Positions 37,803 through 52,927 are shown, counted from the stretch's first letter. The stretch: 64,000 nt of DNA from Oreocharis arfaki (GCA_013398015.1 VZRR01009906.1:310913-374912); one strand, 5' to 3'. Notes: generated by a model not told the origin, from the letters alone. Program-made: numbers and translations.

Positions 37803-40800
37803 ATTAGTAAAATACAATTAGATTAAACTGAAGTCAATACTTTGTTAAAGAGTGGAAGCATATGTATAGGCACACATTTATACAGTATAAATTTTATGCA
37901 ACCTGCAGTGTCTCATTGGTCAGCCTTGCACTGTCTGTGTTTTGTCTCAAACCATATTCCCAGGTATTTTCCACTCTTGCCAGTTTTGCAATCATCACAG
38001 GTGCTGTTTTATCTCTATGAGGTCCACCATGAGTCTGGGATAAAAAGACAAGTCATGGCCACCAGCTGCCCTGCATCACTAGAGATGCATCAGTGCAGAT
38101 TGTAGAAGTAGAGAGTTAACCAGGTGCCACCATTCCTAGCTCAAGTTTAAAAACAAGGTGTTTTTTTCCAAAATTCTTCATTGTTTTCCTTCAAGCACTA
38201 CAGTTTCCTACACAATCCACAGAGGTGTTAAAGCAGACAAACTCACACCTTCCTCTAATCAAAGGCTTAGGCTGGCCTTCCAGTTGTTGCCTCTCTGCCG
38301 ATACTCTAGTGAAGTCTAAAATGGAGCATAACATTTCAAAGAACTTTCTCACTTCTCTAAGAAAGAAAAGGAAAACAAACAAAAGAAACCTCATAATATA
38401 AGTTTTTACATAGTGTTTGCTTTGCATGTGCCTTTTAAATATTCCCTATGGGACTGTGTTTCTAACTAGAAACTCTTTTTGCAATTTTATCATTCAAAAT
38501 TCCTGAGGAGTAATATTGTGACTGACCATGTAAAGGTAATAAATTTCCTTCATCCTTTCACAGGATGCTGGTTCTTTCCTTGTTAGATGCCAGTGCTATT
38601 TAAAGCAATTTCTGCAACTCTTTTTGTCATTCTGAGTTTCAAAAATTAGGGGGAAAACATGTTAAAAGAACAGTCTCTTTCAAGTGTGTAACTTTTCCAC
38701 ACTCTGATCTTGGGCAAATTTGGCTATGAATGCAGGCAAACACTGAGCCAGGAAGTAGGAACCAACGTGTGATTTTATGTTGGCATTGAACAAGTGGACT
38801 CAGAGAAATTATGGGTTGCTAAAACTTCAACGTGACTAGTGAGGACATGACAAAAAGATTTTGAGAACCTCACAAAGAAGACATCGGATGATATTAGCCT
38901 AAGGATAATATTAAACAGGGGAGAAAATCTATACTACTTCTTCAGAAGAAAAATGCCATCCTGTGCTCCTGAATGGTAAAATATGCAAATGGAACCATTG
39001 AGTCAACAAGTACTGCAGTAGCTAGATCTTTGCACAGAATCTGATGGATTTCTCCACTGTGAAAGGAATCTAAGCAAAAAGTCATGAAATTTCTTTCTGG
39101 AAATCGATTTTAATAGTGCAGGTTACAAAGAGGCAGTGCTGTTTTCAAAAGACTGCCTTATTCCTCATTTTCCCAGTCAAGTCATAGCTATTTTATCCTA
39201 TAATGTATGATTCATGTCAGAAAAATAGCAAATTTTTTGAAATCTATGACACAGAACCTGTATTAAATGTTTAGGCATGAAAACATAAAAGGATGACAGA
39301 AATGTAAAGACACCAACTGTTTGAGAAAATATACAGTGGAATAATAACCATAAAGAATATCTCCATAATAGATGTTCAAAATTAAAAGCTTTTTATTGCT
39401 CTTGGTTCTGAAAATTGTGTTTATCTAGGTAAACATAATTGTCTCTCAAGACCAGACTATCCTTTAATAAGCATTATTTTCCTGTCAATCAACAATTTCC
39501 ACAGCCATGCAATTGCACTCTGGCCAAAGTTCTCTGGATACTTCACTACCAACGGCTTCCACTTGTCCCAGTGCCACTCTGTTCTTAGAAACCACGCACT
39601 CTGGGAATTACTAGTTTTCGTAACTGAAGGTATTAAGGAGAAAAAATTGGAGGGAAAGGAATATATCCCCAGATCTCTTCACAAAGGGCACCACCACAGG
39701 ATATAACAGAGAGACAACGCAAAAGCTGAAGATGAATATTCTTGTTTCAGCTGACATATTCACTTTCCAGACATCAGTCTAAGAACATTCATGCTAAAAG
39801 CAATGGGAAATAGCCTGGAAAAATTAAGTGACTTCATCTTAATAGACAGTGTTTTGTAAGAATGAACTTTAGCAAAATCTTTGATACTTCTATGCCGTAG
39901 AATTCCATGCCTATGAAATGTGGATTTTCAATTTCTCTACCTATGGAAAATCTCCAAACAACAAACTTCTTGAAAACAAAAGCTATTACATGTCTTCTGG
40001 TTCCAAGCTTACCACACAGGACTGTTCTTTCAAGGGCCATTTTCTTAATCTTTTCTCTAAGGTAGGTTTACATCTTTCCAGTGAAGGGCTTATAATTTTT
40101 CCTTTATTAGATTCATGGACATCTGCATTCATAGCATTGACTGATTTCTGACTTCCTAATATTACAAGCTTTATTTTAGCCAGAAGTAGAATCCTGCTTT
40201 CCACTGGAAGTTACAAATCCTTTAGTAAAAGCAAAACTTACATAAAAATCAAGATGTAAATTTCAAGAGGGTATGTAAAACTGCAAAGCAGAAAACTATG
40301 AAGACAAACATAAGGCAATACATCACTAGGAGCACCAGTTTCCTTTTGATGTGTCATAATATATCTCACAATGTCACAGCTGAATGACCCCTACTGCAAT
40401 ATGTAGCCTTTGAAAAGTGGTTTCAATGGGCCAGGCCTTTAATTACTATCAGTGGAAGTCACAGTCACCTAACTGCACTAAATGGATCCCCTTCTTATTC
40501 CATTTTCAGACCTTTCAAATACTTCAATTTTTAACTGTATCTCCAAAAACCAGTGGTTTTTTTCAAGCTGCACATTACTTTCTCTGATTCTCATCACATA
40601 TCTTCTTCCATCATTAATTTATTTTTCACCAAGGAGATCACTAATAATCCAAATGGAAATTTGGTGCAACCACTTATAAAGTGCTTTCCATTACAGAAAA
40701 ATAACAGAAAGTTGAACAAAGTCTTTCATGCATCTATGTAAACTATGAAAATATAAATAAAAGAAGCCAAAGATTGAACATAATAAGCAGAAAAAAATCA

Positions 40801-43800
40801 TGAAAGTAACTTCCAATGCACTTGAGGCACATGGTCAACCACAAAATCAGGAAGTACTAACCCAGAAAAGACTACAGCTTTGGGCAGAATCTCTCCTTTC
40901 CAAATGCTGATATATATATCCAAGAATAGTGACCATTTTTACGTTGAATCTACTTGACGTAGCATGACAGATAAAATTAACCTACGATGCTAAGCAAATA
41001 AATTCAGTGCATGCTGATCTGAACACAGACTTTCTGTTCTACTGGAAAACACCAGATTTGTTTTCATTACGATAGGAACAAAAGGAAAAGCTGAATTTTA
41101 TTTGTAAGGAAAATAACTGGATAAACTCATATCTTCCACTTCAAAAATGAGTATTTTTGTTCTGATTTTGATTTAATATTATATTCAAACTATAGGTTGT
41201 AAAATTAAGAAGTATTTTGAAATGGAACAGCATTTCATTATGGATAAGACTGAAAATGACATTTTCATCATTTTTCCTTAATCAGATTTTATTGAAAGTG
41301 AAGTTTCACACAATATTTTATTCTTTATTAATAAAAATGCTTTTTCTGATGAGAAACTTTTATTTGGGAAACCTCTCAGCTTTCACTTCTACAACTGAGA
41401 AAATAATGTGCCCAGGTTATCAGTCCATAGTCCAGCTTTTAAATGGTCGAGAATTTCATCTGATCCAAATCAAACCAAAATCCACTTAGATGAAAACCAC
41501 CTTATTGGAGCTGACAGACTGTTAAAAGTGTAGGTACTAGAGAAAAGCCAGAAATTCAGCACAAATTGTGTGTCCTGCACACTGTATACACTGAACACCA
41601 TTAAGGAGGTAACATTAGAGAATGAAGAACATTAAATGTCAAGGGCAGCAGGCAGAGAAAGAGGAAGGCAATGAATGCACTTAGGAAATCATCAAGAAGT
41701 GGAAGCAATGAAGAAACATTCACACAAATATGCCACAATGTGAACAAAAATGATGCTCTTAGAGGCTACTGCAGCAGTACATTATGGGAAGGAAAAAGTC
41801 AGGAGCACGCACTAAGACTTTAAGTGTAATCACTACAAATCTGGCAAAATAGGAAGAAAAACAGTCAAGGTATTTTATATCTCGCATACAAGTCTTTATT
41901 CAGAAATCAATTTGGGGAACTAAAATTCTGCAGAGTCCCTAATTATGTTCAGCTCTGTATCAACCAGCAAAAAACGGAAAAAAAATCACTTTCAGCAAGA
42001 TATTAAAACAAGCAATGGCTCAAAACATAAAAACCATGCACTTAGCCTTTATTCATACATGCAAAATTAGTCTAAACACTAAGAAGAAGTCCAAAAAATA
42101 TGAGCCATGAGAGCCATGAAGCTGATTAATCTCAAAATTAGAATACTTATTATGGGCTGAATTATGTGCACTTAGCCACCCAATATTAAAAATTACATTC
42201 CAGTAAAATGAAGGAAATGGCTGTACTTCAGACTGTCATGAAATGCTGCTAGGAGAAGTCAGAGCTGAAAAACAGTATGTTGTTTAATATCCTGATAGAG
42301 GAGATCACAGGTGAGGAAGCCGAAGAGAATGGGCTGGGGGTTCTGCAGGAGCGGAGAGGGCAAAGGGGATTTGGTACAAGCAAATTTTTCTTTAGCAGCT
42401 GTGGGACAAACCCTGACAACCTCACTGCTTTAGAGGAGGGATAGAAAACGTGCTTCATGCCTACTGGGTGGTAGGATGCCTCCTTTCCTTTAGGAGGCAA
42501 AAAATGCTAAGGTGAAAGACAAAGTTTTCCCAAGCCAGGTTCCAGCGCAAGAAAATATAACTGGAGGCACTCAGCCCCAGAGACCTGGGGTGCTCAGGCA
42601 AAGAAACACTCTTACCCCAGGTTTTAATTTTTATTTGATTTATATCAGAAAGAATATTTAATAGCTCCCCTATTCACCTACGTGCTCTGTAATGCTCATA
42701 CACATACAGAGTATGAAGATTATGAGACAGACTAATGCCTCTCCCCACTGAAATTACTGTAATAGCAAAGCCATTTTGCAAATGACAGTGTAAGTATCAG
42801 CTCAGATAATTCTGGAAAATTAATGCCTCAAATGAAATGCCGCCTCAGAGCTAAGGGAATACATTTTATTCTTTGGTCTTTTTACTCTTACTTTATACAT
42901 ATTGTTTACTTCTCTGGAGTATAATTTCTCTTTTTTTCACCCCCACTCTTCAGCATGAGGGCCAGTGCAGTCATTTAGCAGGCTTTAAAACCAAAAAGGT
43001 TCTCAGAATCAGCTGACATGAATGCTGAGTGCTACTAAACAGAGAAAGGTGAATAGCTTGTAGAATGAGGTGGAGATCAGAGGCATGCACTGTCTCCCTT
43101 AACCTGGAAAATGAGATAGGAAGGCCACACACAACTCTAGGCAGCAATTCATTCATCTTATGTGCCCTAAAATTGCTCTGCAGAGGTGCCACTCTCTCTC
43201 CACACTGATAGATGGAGGCCAAATCATTAGCATGCACTAAAGCACCTGATTTTTGAAGCCTCAGAATAGATTAAAGAGAGCGTATGCTAAAGACTACCTG
43301 ACTCTGCAGGACAATGACAAGGAAGAAAAACTTCATAGGACATGAAGAACAGTAAGGATGGAGTAACAAGGTGACTGGAACAGTAATACAAGTTTGCTGG
43401 TTGTCTGCTTTTCAATTTGTTGATATATTTCTGAGAGGCAGAGAACTGCCTCATTCTATTTATGCTACTAGTAACTTGGTATTTATTACTAATAATACAC
43501 ATTTTTCCTAAACTGAGTTTGTATACTCCTCTTATTCTATCAGATTGTACAATTATCAAACAGGAATGGCAAATTCTTTCCTTGGCCAGATCCTTGGAGG
43601 TTCTTAGTCCACAGGGCACTAAACACGGGCTTTATCCATTATGTGGAAAACATCCATAATACATTAAGCACACTCCAAGAATCTTCTAAGAGGGCTGAGT
43701 ATAAAATAAAATCAAGTAGGGGAAGAATATGGAGCCTGTATACCTCAAAGATGCTCTGAACTGCAGCACGTTTTGATCTGTGTCATACAGTGCAGATAAA

Positions 43801-44134
43801 GAAAATTCATTTTTTCTCAAGATACTATTTACTATATCCAGTTCTTCAATGACATTTATTTTAATTTATTATCTGTTTCCTGAGACACTTGATATTTTCT
43901 GTGCTTCAAGGCTATGGTATCTGCTTTTGATACTTTGAGTTATCATAGGGTTTTACTTGTTATACTAATTGTAGTAATTCATATCTTGTGTTGTCTTTCT
44001 ACTGAATTCAGACTCCAAGTCAATCTCATAAATGGATAAAATGAATTCTGTTACTGAATTTACCTAGTTGCAGGACATCAAAGAATACTTTGCAGAAACT
44101 CAAGTTCCCAATCTGCAAAAACCCTCATGGTAAT

Positions 44135-45148
44135 GGACCACTCAGTGGATAAGAAATTTGCTGAACGGTGACACTCAAAGAGTTGTGTCAATGGTTTGAT
44201 GTCCAAGTGGAGACCAGTGACAAGTGGTGTTCTTCAGGGGACAGTATTGGGATTAACACTGTGTGACATCTTTGTCAGTAACATGGACAGTGAGGTTCAA
44301 TGTGACCTCAGAAAGTCTGCCAGCAATCCTAAGCTATGTGGTGTGATCAAGATGCTATAGGGAAAAGATACCATCCAGAGGGACCTTGACAGGCTTTAAA
44401 GATGGGCCCATGGGAACCTCACAAAGCTCAGCAAGGCCAAGTGCAAGAGCCTGCACCCAGGTCAGGACAACCCCAAGCACAAACACAGGCTGGGCAGAGA
44501 ATGGATTGAGAACAGCCCTGGGGACAAGGACTTGAGGGTGTCAGTGGGTGAGAAGTGGGATGTGAGCTGGCCACGGGCACTCACAGCCCAGAAGGGCAAC
44601 AGTGTCCCGGGCTGCATCCAAAGCACCTTGGGCAGCAGGGCCAGGGAGGGGATTCTGCCCCTCTGCTCTGTTCTGCTCTGGTGAGACCCACCCTGAGTGC
44701 TGCATCCAGCTCTGGGGTCACCTACATCTGAAGGACATGAGTGAACATCTGCTGGAGTGAGTCTGGAGGAGGGCCAAGAAGATGATCAGAAAACAGGCTG
44801 AGGGAGCTGGGGTTGCTCAGCCTAGAGAAGAGAAGGCTCCAGTGAGACCTTCCAGCAGCCTCCCAGTACCTAAAGGGGCTACAAGAGAGCCAGAGAGGGA
44901 CTTTTCACAGGCAGGGATAGGACAAGGGGAAATTGTTTTAAACTGAAAGAGAGCAGGTCAAAAATTAGGCATCAGGAAAAAATTCTTCACTATCAGGGTC
45001 GTGAGACACTCGAACAAGTTGCCCAGAGAAGTTGTGGATGCCCCATCCCTGGAAGTGTTCAAGGCCAGGTTGGATGGAGCTCTGAGCAATCTGGTCTAGT
45101 GGAAGGTGCCCACAGCAAGGGGTTGGAACAAATCTGTGATTCTATGAG
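44135..45148 (+). mobile_element. CR1 LINE, about 1 kb with decayed RT region
   Basis: The largest mobile element in the window. From about 44135 it matches the 3' half of the CR1 second open frame: the end of the reverse-transcriptase domain, then the C-terminal region ('gcccagagaagttgtggatgcccc..tggaagtgttcaaggccaggttggatgg') and a short tail ending in ATTCTATGA. The position of the catalytic F-A-D-D box now reads Ser-Ala-Ser-Asn (44316-44327), so both aspartates are lost. In-frame stops follow at 44358 (TAG) and 44397 (TAA). The terminal segment is shortened: between 'ggttggaaca' (45121) and 'ctgtgattctatga' the usual block of about 30 bp is missing. The copy is 5'-truncated and dead. Confidence 0.95.
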
Positions 45149-48100
45149 TTGAAGACTTGAGGATTCCATTCAGGGCTTGTCAATTATTAGTTCAAAGTTA
45201 GAGCCAGGAAAGAAATTTTGCTGGTTTTGAAATCCATAAGTCTTCAGTTCTGACTGAACTGCTTGATAGGAAATATACAACATTATAGTAAAAAAGAATT
45301 ATAAGGAAAAAATTAAAAGCAAATGAAGAAAAGACAGAAGATAGTCACAAGCTATTTTGCTGCTAAAACTACTGGAAAGCAGGTATTACTGCATCTTACC
45401 ACTGAGACAATAATTTTCAGTTTTTTCTAATCTCCTTCCCTTTATTACCGTTTTCCTTGCATGCAATTATACTATTGCTTTAGCTAGGATCAAAAGTGAA
45501 TCTTCTCTCTCCACTTGGGTTCAGAGAGGTCTCAGAGCAAGTGAGTAAGTTTCCTAGTAGGGTTACTCAGTGGTCAGTAATAATGGGGCCTTGTACATTT
45601 AATACTTTCTTGATAACCCAAGCGTAACAGAGGTCATGCTTTGTTAGATAACAGGATATGCAGGACTGAAAATACTGGGAGACATTCAATGATAGATGTT
45701 CTTGACAAACTGGAGAAAAGGTATGGAAAAATGCAATTCACTAAGTGTAAATTCTAGCTCTAGATTAGTGTACACAAATATAACATGGGAAGCAGCTAAC
45801 TACGGCAGCAGCCATGCTGGAAAAGATCCGGAGGAGGCAAACAGAAAATGACTCAGCACTGATCTACTGCTGTGGAAATTAATGCCCCTTATGCCAGGAG
45901 CTTATACTCCTTATACAAACAGGAGTTTAATCTCTAAGTGGTACAAAATAATCCTCTTTCCTACTTTCATCACCAGCCCTGGAGTCTCAGCAGATCTGAT
46001 GTGTCAGGTGTTGGGTATCCTTTCAAGAAGGATGTAGACAATCAAAAGAGAACACAAAGGAGGATGTTGAATAAGGTGAAAGAGATTTGATCTCCGAAAA
46101 AAAAATTGAAATTTGGAATTGTTTTATCTTGGAAAGACTGCTTGCAAGGCACAAAAGAAAATACGTTCTTTGTGAATCAGAAGAAATACGAAAAGTTTAG
46201 ATTGCAGCAAAAGGCTTTGAGAAGTTTTTTATATTGGTCAAACCAGTAGAATAAATTTTTCTGGAAGTTGTGAACACTCGATCAGCATGGTTTTAAGCAC
46301 TGTTTGATTGAAACCGTCAGAAATGTCACAGGTAGAGGGATCTTGGCTTGAAGCAAGAACCCCCAGTCCAGATGGCAGACACAGTTCAACTGAATAGCCC
46401 ACAGTATGCCTGTTACACTTTGTATTTTTGCTCTGCAGGTGACAAAAAGATATACAAGGATTTAATACTTTGCAAATTCTACAAGAAGATAAACATCAGC
46501 TTGGCTGGTCCAAAACTTCCACAAGGCATTGCACCTACTGTGTATGCACAGGCAATGTTAGGTGGGGGAGAGAGACTTCCTATACAGGATGTGCGATCAT
46601 CAGACAGCCCTGGCAGCACTGCTCGCACACATCGCTGCGTTACACACTGCACATGGTGGTGCTAATGAGGGGGAGCAGTGTCCTGCTGACCTCTGTCCTT
46701 CATTCAATGACCCCCCAGTGTCCCCCCATCTCACTTTCATGTTGCTTTTGAGGGATGGTCAGTTAGATCATTGCTCTTTTCCTCCTTCTCATCGTTCCAC
46801 CTGAACCCCCTCTCCACTTCATTTTTCTTTTATTTTTCTATCCCATGCATGTCTTCAATTTCTTCTACTTGTAGCAATTTTTCAGAGCTATATCTCCTTT
46901 TTTTCAACACGGTTTGCATCCATTTACAATGTGAAAATATACTACTAGCTTCTCTTCAGCTCTTGCAGTTGGGGTTTCTTTAAGGCCTTGTCAGAGATCA
47001 TACCTTTAAGTGCCAAACATGGAAGGGGTTCACAATCAACAACTCAGACTATCTCACTTACCAAAACAATCCTGCACCACGTCAGGCAGCCTGCTTAGTT
47101 TTCTGTTGTCAGATTGTTGTAGTTTATGAGCAACCATGTCCAACAGAAGTGATATGGATAACCCAAAAGCAGATCAAACCTGCTATAACTAAATACTGTT
47201 GGAAGAGGTGAGACTGGGTTCTTTGACTCCTAGTGGCTTATGACAAAACAATCCTTAAATATTATTTTATTTGAAAGACACTGGTTAATTCTGTATAATG
47301 TACACTATTAGCAATTGATACACTTGCTTTGTTTAGGGAAATTCGAAGAATAAAACAGATTGCTATTTCCATCAAAACACTTCAAGCTGGATTTAATAGT
47401 GCTGAAATGCTAATTGTGAATTGTATTTCACATCATACACTACAGACTAATTTAAAAAGAGGAAAACATATTATGGTAAATACCACAATGCATTCACTAT
47501 GAGTCATCTAAGCATATGATGAACTGGAACAATACCAGCAGCACAACATAAAGCAGCTGAATTTAAGCTAGAGGGAGTACAATACCTTTTGATCAGGCCT
47601 AGTATATGCTGAGAGTATATACAGATGCACATACGCCACTAGATTTCTGGCAAAGAAAACAATGTGAATATTTTTTGCCTCTCCCTCTTCTTTCCCCAGT
47701 GCAACCCTTCCAAATACATTTGCATTAAGTCACTAAGAAGCAAAATAAGTAGTCTTGCTTGTATGAAAAACAGGCAGCTTCAGCATCAGTTCCCCATGCT
47801 CCACTGTGATGCTGACCATGCTCATATTACACAGATGCTTGCTTTTAGCATCCTAATGAGAACTTTCAAGAATTCAATTACTATTAAATTAGCTTTAGTG
47901 AATGTTATCAGAATGCTTCTGAGGGTTTCTTATTATCCTATCGGCACAGGAAGGAAGGAATATCACACTGTCAATCCAATTATTTTTTCGTGTACTTTTT
48001 ACAAGGAGGGGAAGGGTCAAGCACACGATCTGTCTTTCTCAGGGGAAAAAGACGAGGGGACCTGACATCTTTGGGAATTCAGTACCAGATCCTTGGAACT

Positions 48101-51100
48101 TGAAGAAAGCCATTTTTGTCAAAGCCTCTCAGTCGCCACCAGCTTTTAGTAGTCACTGTAGCATTTCCAGAGACACTAGCTCCCTCTGAAACAGCTATCT
48201 AGTAGTCAAGATCCTCATTATCCACAACACAGCACTGGAATTAAAAAGACATTAGTTTATTCTCTGCCTCACATAACTGCAGATCTTCTCTGAGGTGAAA
48301 AAACCTCTGGAAAAGCTCAAATGGCTTCCTCCAGCTGGGTTCTGAAGCCCTCTCAAAAGCCCAGTGACTATGACTGCATAATTCTGAGATACCTGGCTGT
48401 GGAGGTGTGGCTGCTCCCAGGGATACCTCTGTTTTAAGAAGAAAGTTCAGAACGCTGGTCCTTAGCCCTTCCATCCAATAATAACTTATTTTTTCCCCAG
48501 TACCTTGAAGCATTGTCCAAAGCAATATTACAGAGGGTAGTGTTCTTCAGTTATAGTTCCATGGTAACATTGTGTGAATGTCAGATATTTGTAAATAGGC
48601 ATTACACGGACACATTACATTTCTCTCAGCCTTCCTCCTTCACTTCCCTGGATACTCATATTTTTCTCTAAAATATGCACTAGAAAGCTCTTTGGTACTT
48701 TACCCCTTTGATTTCCATTCTGGTAGTTGTGTTTCCACAACTTTTTCCTGAGGATCAAGCATTAACAGGCCTCCATTGGTTCAAAATTGTATTCTGTTTC
48801 TGAGACGTGTAACAACCCTGTTAACAACTGAGCCAGAAACTAGAGTAGGGATTTGATATATAAATCCTCAGATGTCCCACTGTGCCCATCATTCATCAAT
48901 AGCTCAGTCAACTGCCCTACTATTAGAAATAGAGGATGCCAGCAGGGATCAAAGCACAAGGGACTCTGAGTGCGTATTAACCGAATTAAATTGTCAATGT
49001 ATTAAACTTCCATGAATTCATAGGTTGATTTTAACTTGTTTAGAAACTAAACTTCTACTGGGTGATATAAAAATACCCACATACAAATACATACCTACAA
49101 AAAGAGGGAATCAATACTCTTAATACATTGCAAATTTAAAAGAATCAAACACAATTAAATCCTGCTTAGCTTAGCAGTAATGCAGAAGAATATAATTATT
49201 TCTCTCAGTGCTTAGATTACCGTCTCTGTTAAAACCTTTTCTTCTGGAAAACTTTAGCTGGGCAGAGAGCATAAAGAACAGTAAATAAATATGTGGCAAT
49301 AGTAACTTAGTTATTTATATTACTGGAAAAATGGTTGTATTTATCGCTTCAGCATACACAGTGCCATAAGATTGCCTTTTCTAATTTATTGAACTAAGCC
49401 AGGAAACAATTACCATCCAAAAATGCCAAATCCCCAGGTACACATACACCCAGGTAACTCATGTTGTGACTGCAGTCTGGAACATCCCTGTGCCATGCAG
49501 GCACAGGCGACCTCAGCGACACTGTAAGGTGGCAAAACACAGCACTGTGCTCGTGAAACAGCAGCATGGCGTGTTCCATGCAGGAGGCAGCATCCAGAGG
49601 GTGCAACATTCTTCCAGCATCAGTCACTTGTGAGCCAGGCAGGCACCATCCCTGGGGGGAGGTCAGCAGATGTGCTCCCATCTCCCATCCTTCAGAGCCA
49701 AGGCAGGATACATCCTGATCATTTGTACTCCAGGGCAGATATTTCCATGAGCCACCAGTTGTCACAGCACCAGGAGCTTCTGCCGATGGAGGGCAACACA
49801 CAGCAAAGGCGTGTCAGGCCCAGGCAGCTCCCAGAGGAGGGCAGGGTTTCCATTCAGTGCTGTACAGACACGGGGAGGCACCACACAGGTGGGAGGGAGT
49901 AACAGGCATCGAGCCTGGCTGGCCCTGTCCTTACACCTCCCTGAGAGGAGAGCATCTCTTTCTGCTGCACCCATGGCCTTGCTGCCCACCTGCCTCCTCA
50001 ATAAGCACAGAGCTTGAAGAGCCAAGTGATTCAGACTCTATTTTTTTATTTCAAATGAACCAAGCAGTGTTGACTAGCGTGGACCATACAAGCCATGCAT
50101 CAGCTGCCTTTGTAACACCAGAAGAGTAACCCACTTCAGCTGAACCACTGCAGAGAAGTCTCCCCACTGCCAGTATATTGGAGAATTAGGTAAGGCACCA
50201 TGTCTTTAAAGCTGTGCAAAACCAGGACAGTTTCCCAGCTACTTTCCTTCATACTTCCTTTACATTCATTTTTATATGAGGTTTTAGACTAAACTTTGAG
50301 GGCTTTTTCCTGTGTTTATTTTTACCCAGCTGAGCTGCCACTGAATTCAGTGTTAACCCAGTAAACTTGATCAAGGAGAGCTTTGTGGGGGGACCTTGGT
50401 ATGTGAGAACACAGGGGCTTCCAGCTTTTCCTCCTCTTCTGCTACTCCAGGATAACTGGCAGCAGCACCACAAGCTACTTTACCTCTGGTCACCTCACAG
50501 CAATAATCAATACAAACTAAAAAAGGCAAACAGTGCAGCTATTATTCGATAAAGAAACTGCAAAGACACCCGTGGTCTATGGTCTGTGGAGATGACTCAT
50601 TCCACAGCACAATCTAATTCCAAAACAATTACAGCAAAATCAAAATCCTCACACAAAGGAGAGACAAAACACAAAGTCTGGACCTCTGCTGAGCACATGA
50701 CTCTATAAAGCTGACATGACTGCAGAGATTGCACTGCCTTTAAACCATAAAACACAACTGTCCATTTTCTTTAAACTCGTCCATGGAGAATTACACAGTA
50801 AAGAAAACAGAATACAGGGCAGTATGGTTCAGATGTGAGTGCTTGCGCACCAGATTTGCTACTGCAGTTTAATTCAAGAAGAGAATTAGTATTCTTTTCC
50901 TCCACTGTAATTTAAAATAAATTACCCACTGACCAAAACCAATAGATTATCATATTAATTGGTAACTTTTATGTTCATTATACTATAAGAGAAAACCACA
51001 ATTTCTCTAAATATGTTCATTACTCAGATAATTATCCAAAACAATTATGCAATACAATTACCCAAACAATTACTTAGGAGGGAAATTATCTCCAGATGCA

Positions 51101-52927
51101 TCACAAGCTATTCTATGAAGTACTCAATATTTATCATTTTAGTTGTATTGGCTATGATTGATCAAATGAGTCATACATTGTTCTGTCAATTCTCCATTGG
51201 GAGCAAACACTTCTAGAGCAAATATCCACTAATTCTAACTTCAGGTGGTGTAAGTATCACACATGTGAGCTCACACTAAACATTCATACTCTGTGGCAGA
51301 AAAAGTCTGAACTAACCAAAATCTAATCCTGGTTAAATGTCACTTGACTATGTGTTGCCCTGTCTGTACTTGCCCTTTTCTACCTGTAAAAAGCAAACAA
51401 GGCCAATTTCTGTGAAACAACCAGATGAACAGTGAGATTCCTTCTCTTGATCTGAAACTAGTCACTAATTTGGTAGCAAGACTATTTTAAAAATTCACAG
51501 TTTTCCATGTCAATGCAGAAAATTAAGTGGTAACTACTGTGATCTCGTACAGTATTGCAAATTCTTGATCATGCAAAAAAACCTTTAGCTTTTATTTTAG
51601 ATCTGACTTCACGGGCATCTTGTTTTGAACTTAACCTGTATTATCTTTAAATTATTAATTTTTTTGAGGTTTGGAATGAACCTAAGAACGCAAACCACAG
51701 CCAAAGCAGGCAAACTTTGCCTGTGTTTGTGGGCAAAAAGAATGGAAATGACAAACCAGGCTTCAGCATCTATTATCTCTGAGTAAAAAATGCAACAGAT
51801 TAGCTGTTTTATAATTAAAGTTTCAGGACATGCTATGAAAACCCTAAGAAAGCATAGGGCTGAATCAACAAATTCTTGAGCAAGTTCACCACCAACTTAT
51901 TAGTATTTCTGCATCATTGCATTTCTAACATTTTTTTGGAGTTTCAAGGGTTATAATGCCAAGGCTTACTGAAGTCCAGTATGGCCTTTGAATCACCTCA
52001 AGCAGCAAGGTTTAAAAAGCCCACAAAGTACACTTCATTTTACTGTTTTAAAACATCGCATATTAAGATGTTTCAGTTTGATCATTACAAAGCCTTGCCA
52101 CAGCTTACCCTGACAGCACATTCTTCAAAATATTCTTAGGCCTTATTTTCTGATGTTTTTCTCCTAGTTGGACAGATTTGACAGTACAGATAGGCAACTA
52201 AGCCCTAGGGCTAGGCATGAGTTTCACTTCTTAACAATATTTTATCTACAAAGAGCAGCATACGAAAAGACAAGTTGCTCTGTGCTCTGCAGCTTCTATT
52301 GACTTTAAAACGCAAACTCATACTTCCTCCTCTGCTTTCATAGAAGAATTTAATTGGTGCCGAAGTGAAAGATCCCAGCATGACCTGTCTCCACTCTAAG
52401 CCACTCCAGCTGTGATTGTGAGCAAATTTGTACATTCAGACACTGCTGCAAGAGAGACCTTCCTAATAAGTTGAGGTTTTGCACTGATGGAGGAAAAAAA
52501 GAAGTGCTTGGTTGGAAACAGGGAGAGCTGAGACTTGGCTTACCCCACCCTTAGAGTTAAACAAAGCTTTAAAGGCCTCAATAAGGACCAAACAAAAACA
52601 GAATAAGGACTTGACTATTTACTCCACACAGAAGAGTTAGTACAGGTAATAGTGCTAACAACTTGTGTAGGATAAGTGTTAACCCATAGTTTATTAACCT
52701 ATATTGTATGGGCACTAGGATTGCAGTTCCTCACACATTTTTTCCACTTTTCTGACCAGAATCTCACTAGGGATGAGACTCTTTTGCAGTCACTAGGTTT
52801 TTGACTGCACTGTGAGCAAGTCTGAGTTAGCTTTAAACTACCTGCTGCTGCTCATAATGAAAAGTGAGTCAGTCAGCCTCAGCAGAATATGTTCACTACC
52901 CACCAGTGCAAGGTGGGCATGCTTTAT
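45149..52927. other. Non-coding stretch with a GC-richer island
   Basis: No gene is supported. Most of it is AT-rich. From about 49430 to 50020 the composition becomes clearly richer in G and C, and overlapping open frames appear on both strands (for example minus 49394-49801, 135 codons, and plus 49630-49902). CpG is not dense enough to call a CpG-island promoter with confidence, and I recognise no repeat family there. Another modest GC-rich spot lies at 46560-46760. Confidence 0.6.

Larger units (their letters stand above)
33037..44134. other. AT-rich non-coding stretch
   Basis: No gene is supported. A minus-strand frame at 33243-33581 (112 codons, true ATG) has a rather protein-like composition and is discussed in the findings. 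A plus-strand frame at 37171-37467 (98 codons) is not recognisable. A GC-richer segment at about 36750-36960 carries overlapping minus-strand frames, which is a sign of composition rather than coding. A two-unit tandem repeat (34338) and an AT/GT microsatellite (37741) are listed separately. Confidence 0.65.

Noticed and set aside
49394..49801. Minus-strand 135-codon open frame
   Set aside because: Overlapping frames on both strands and higher GC explain it. No domain, signal or exon boundary is visible.
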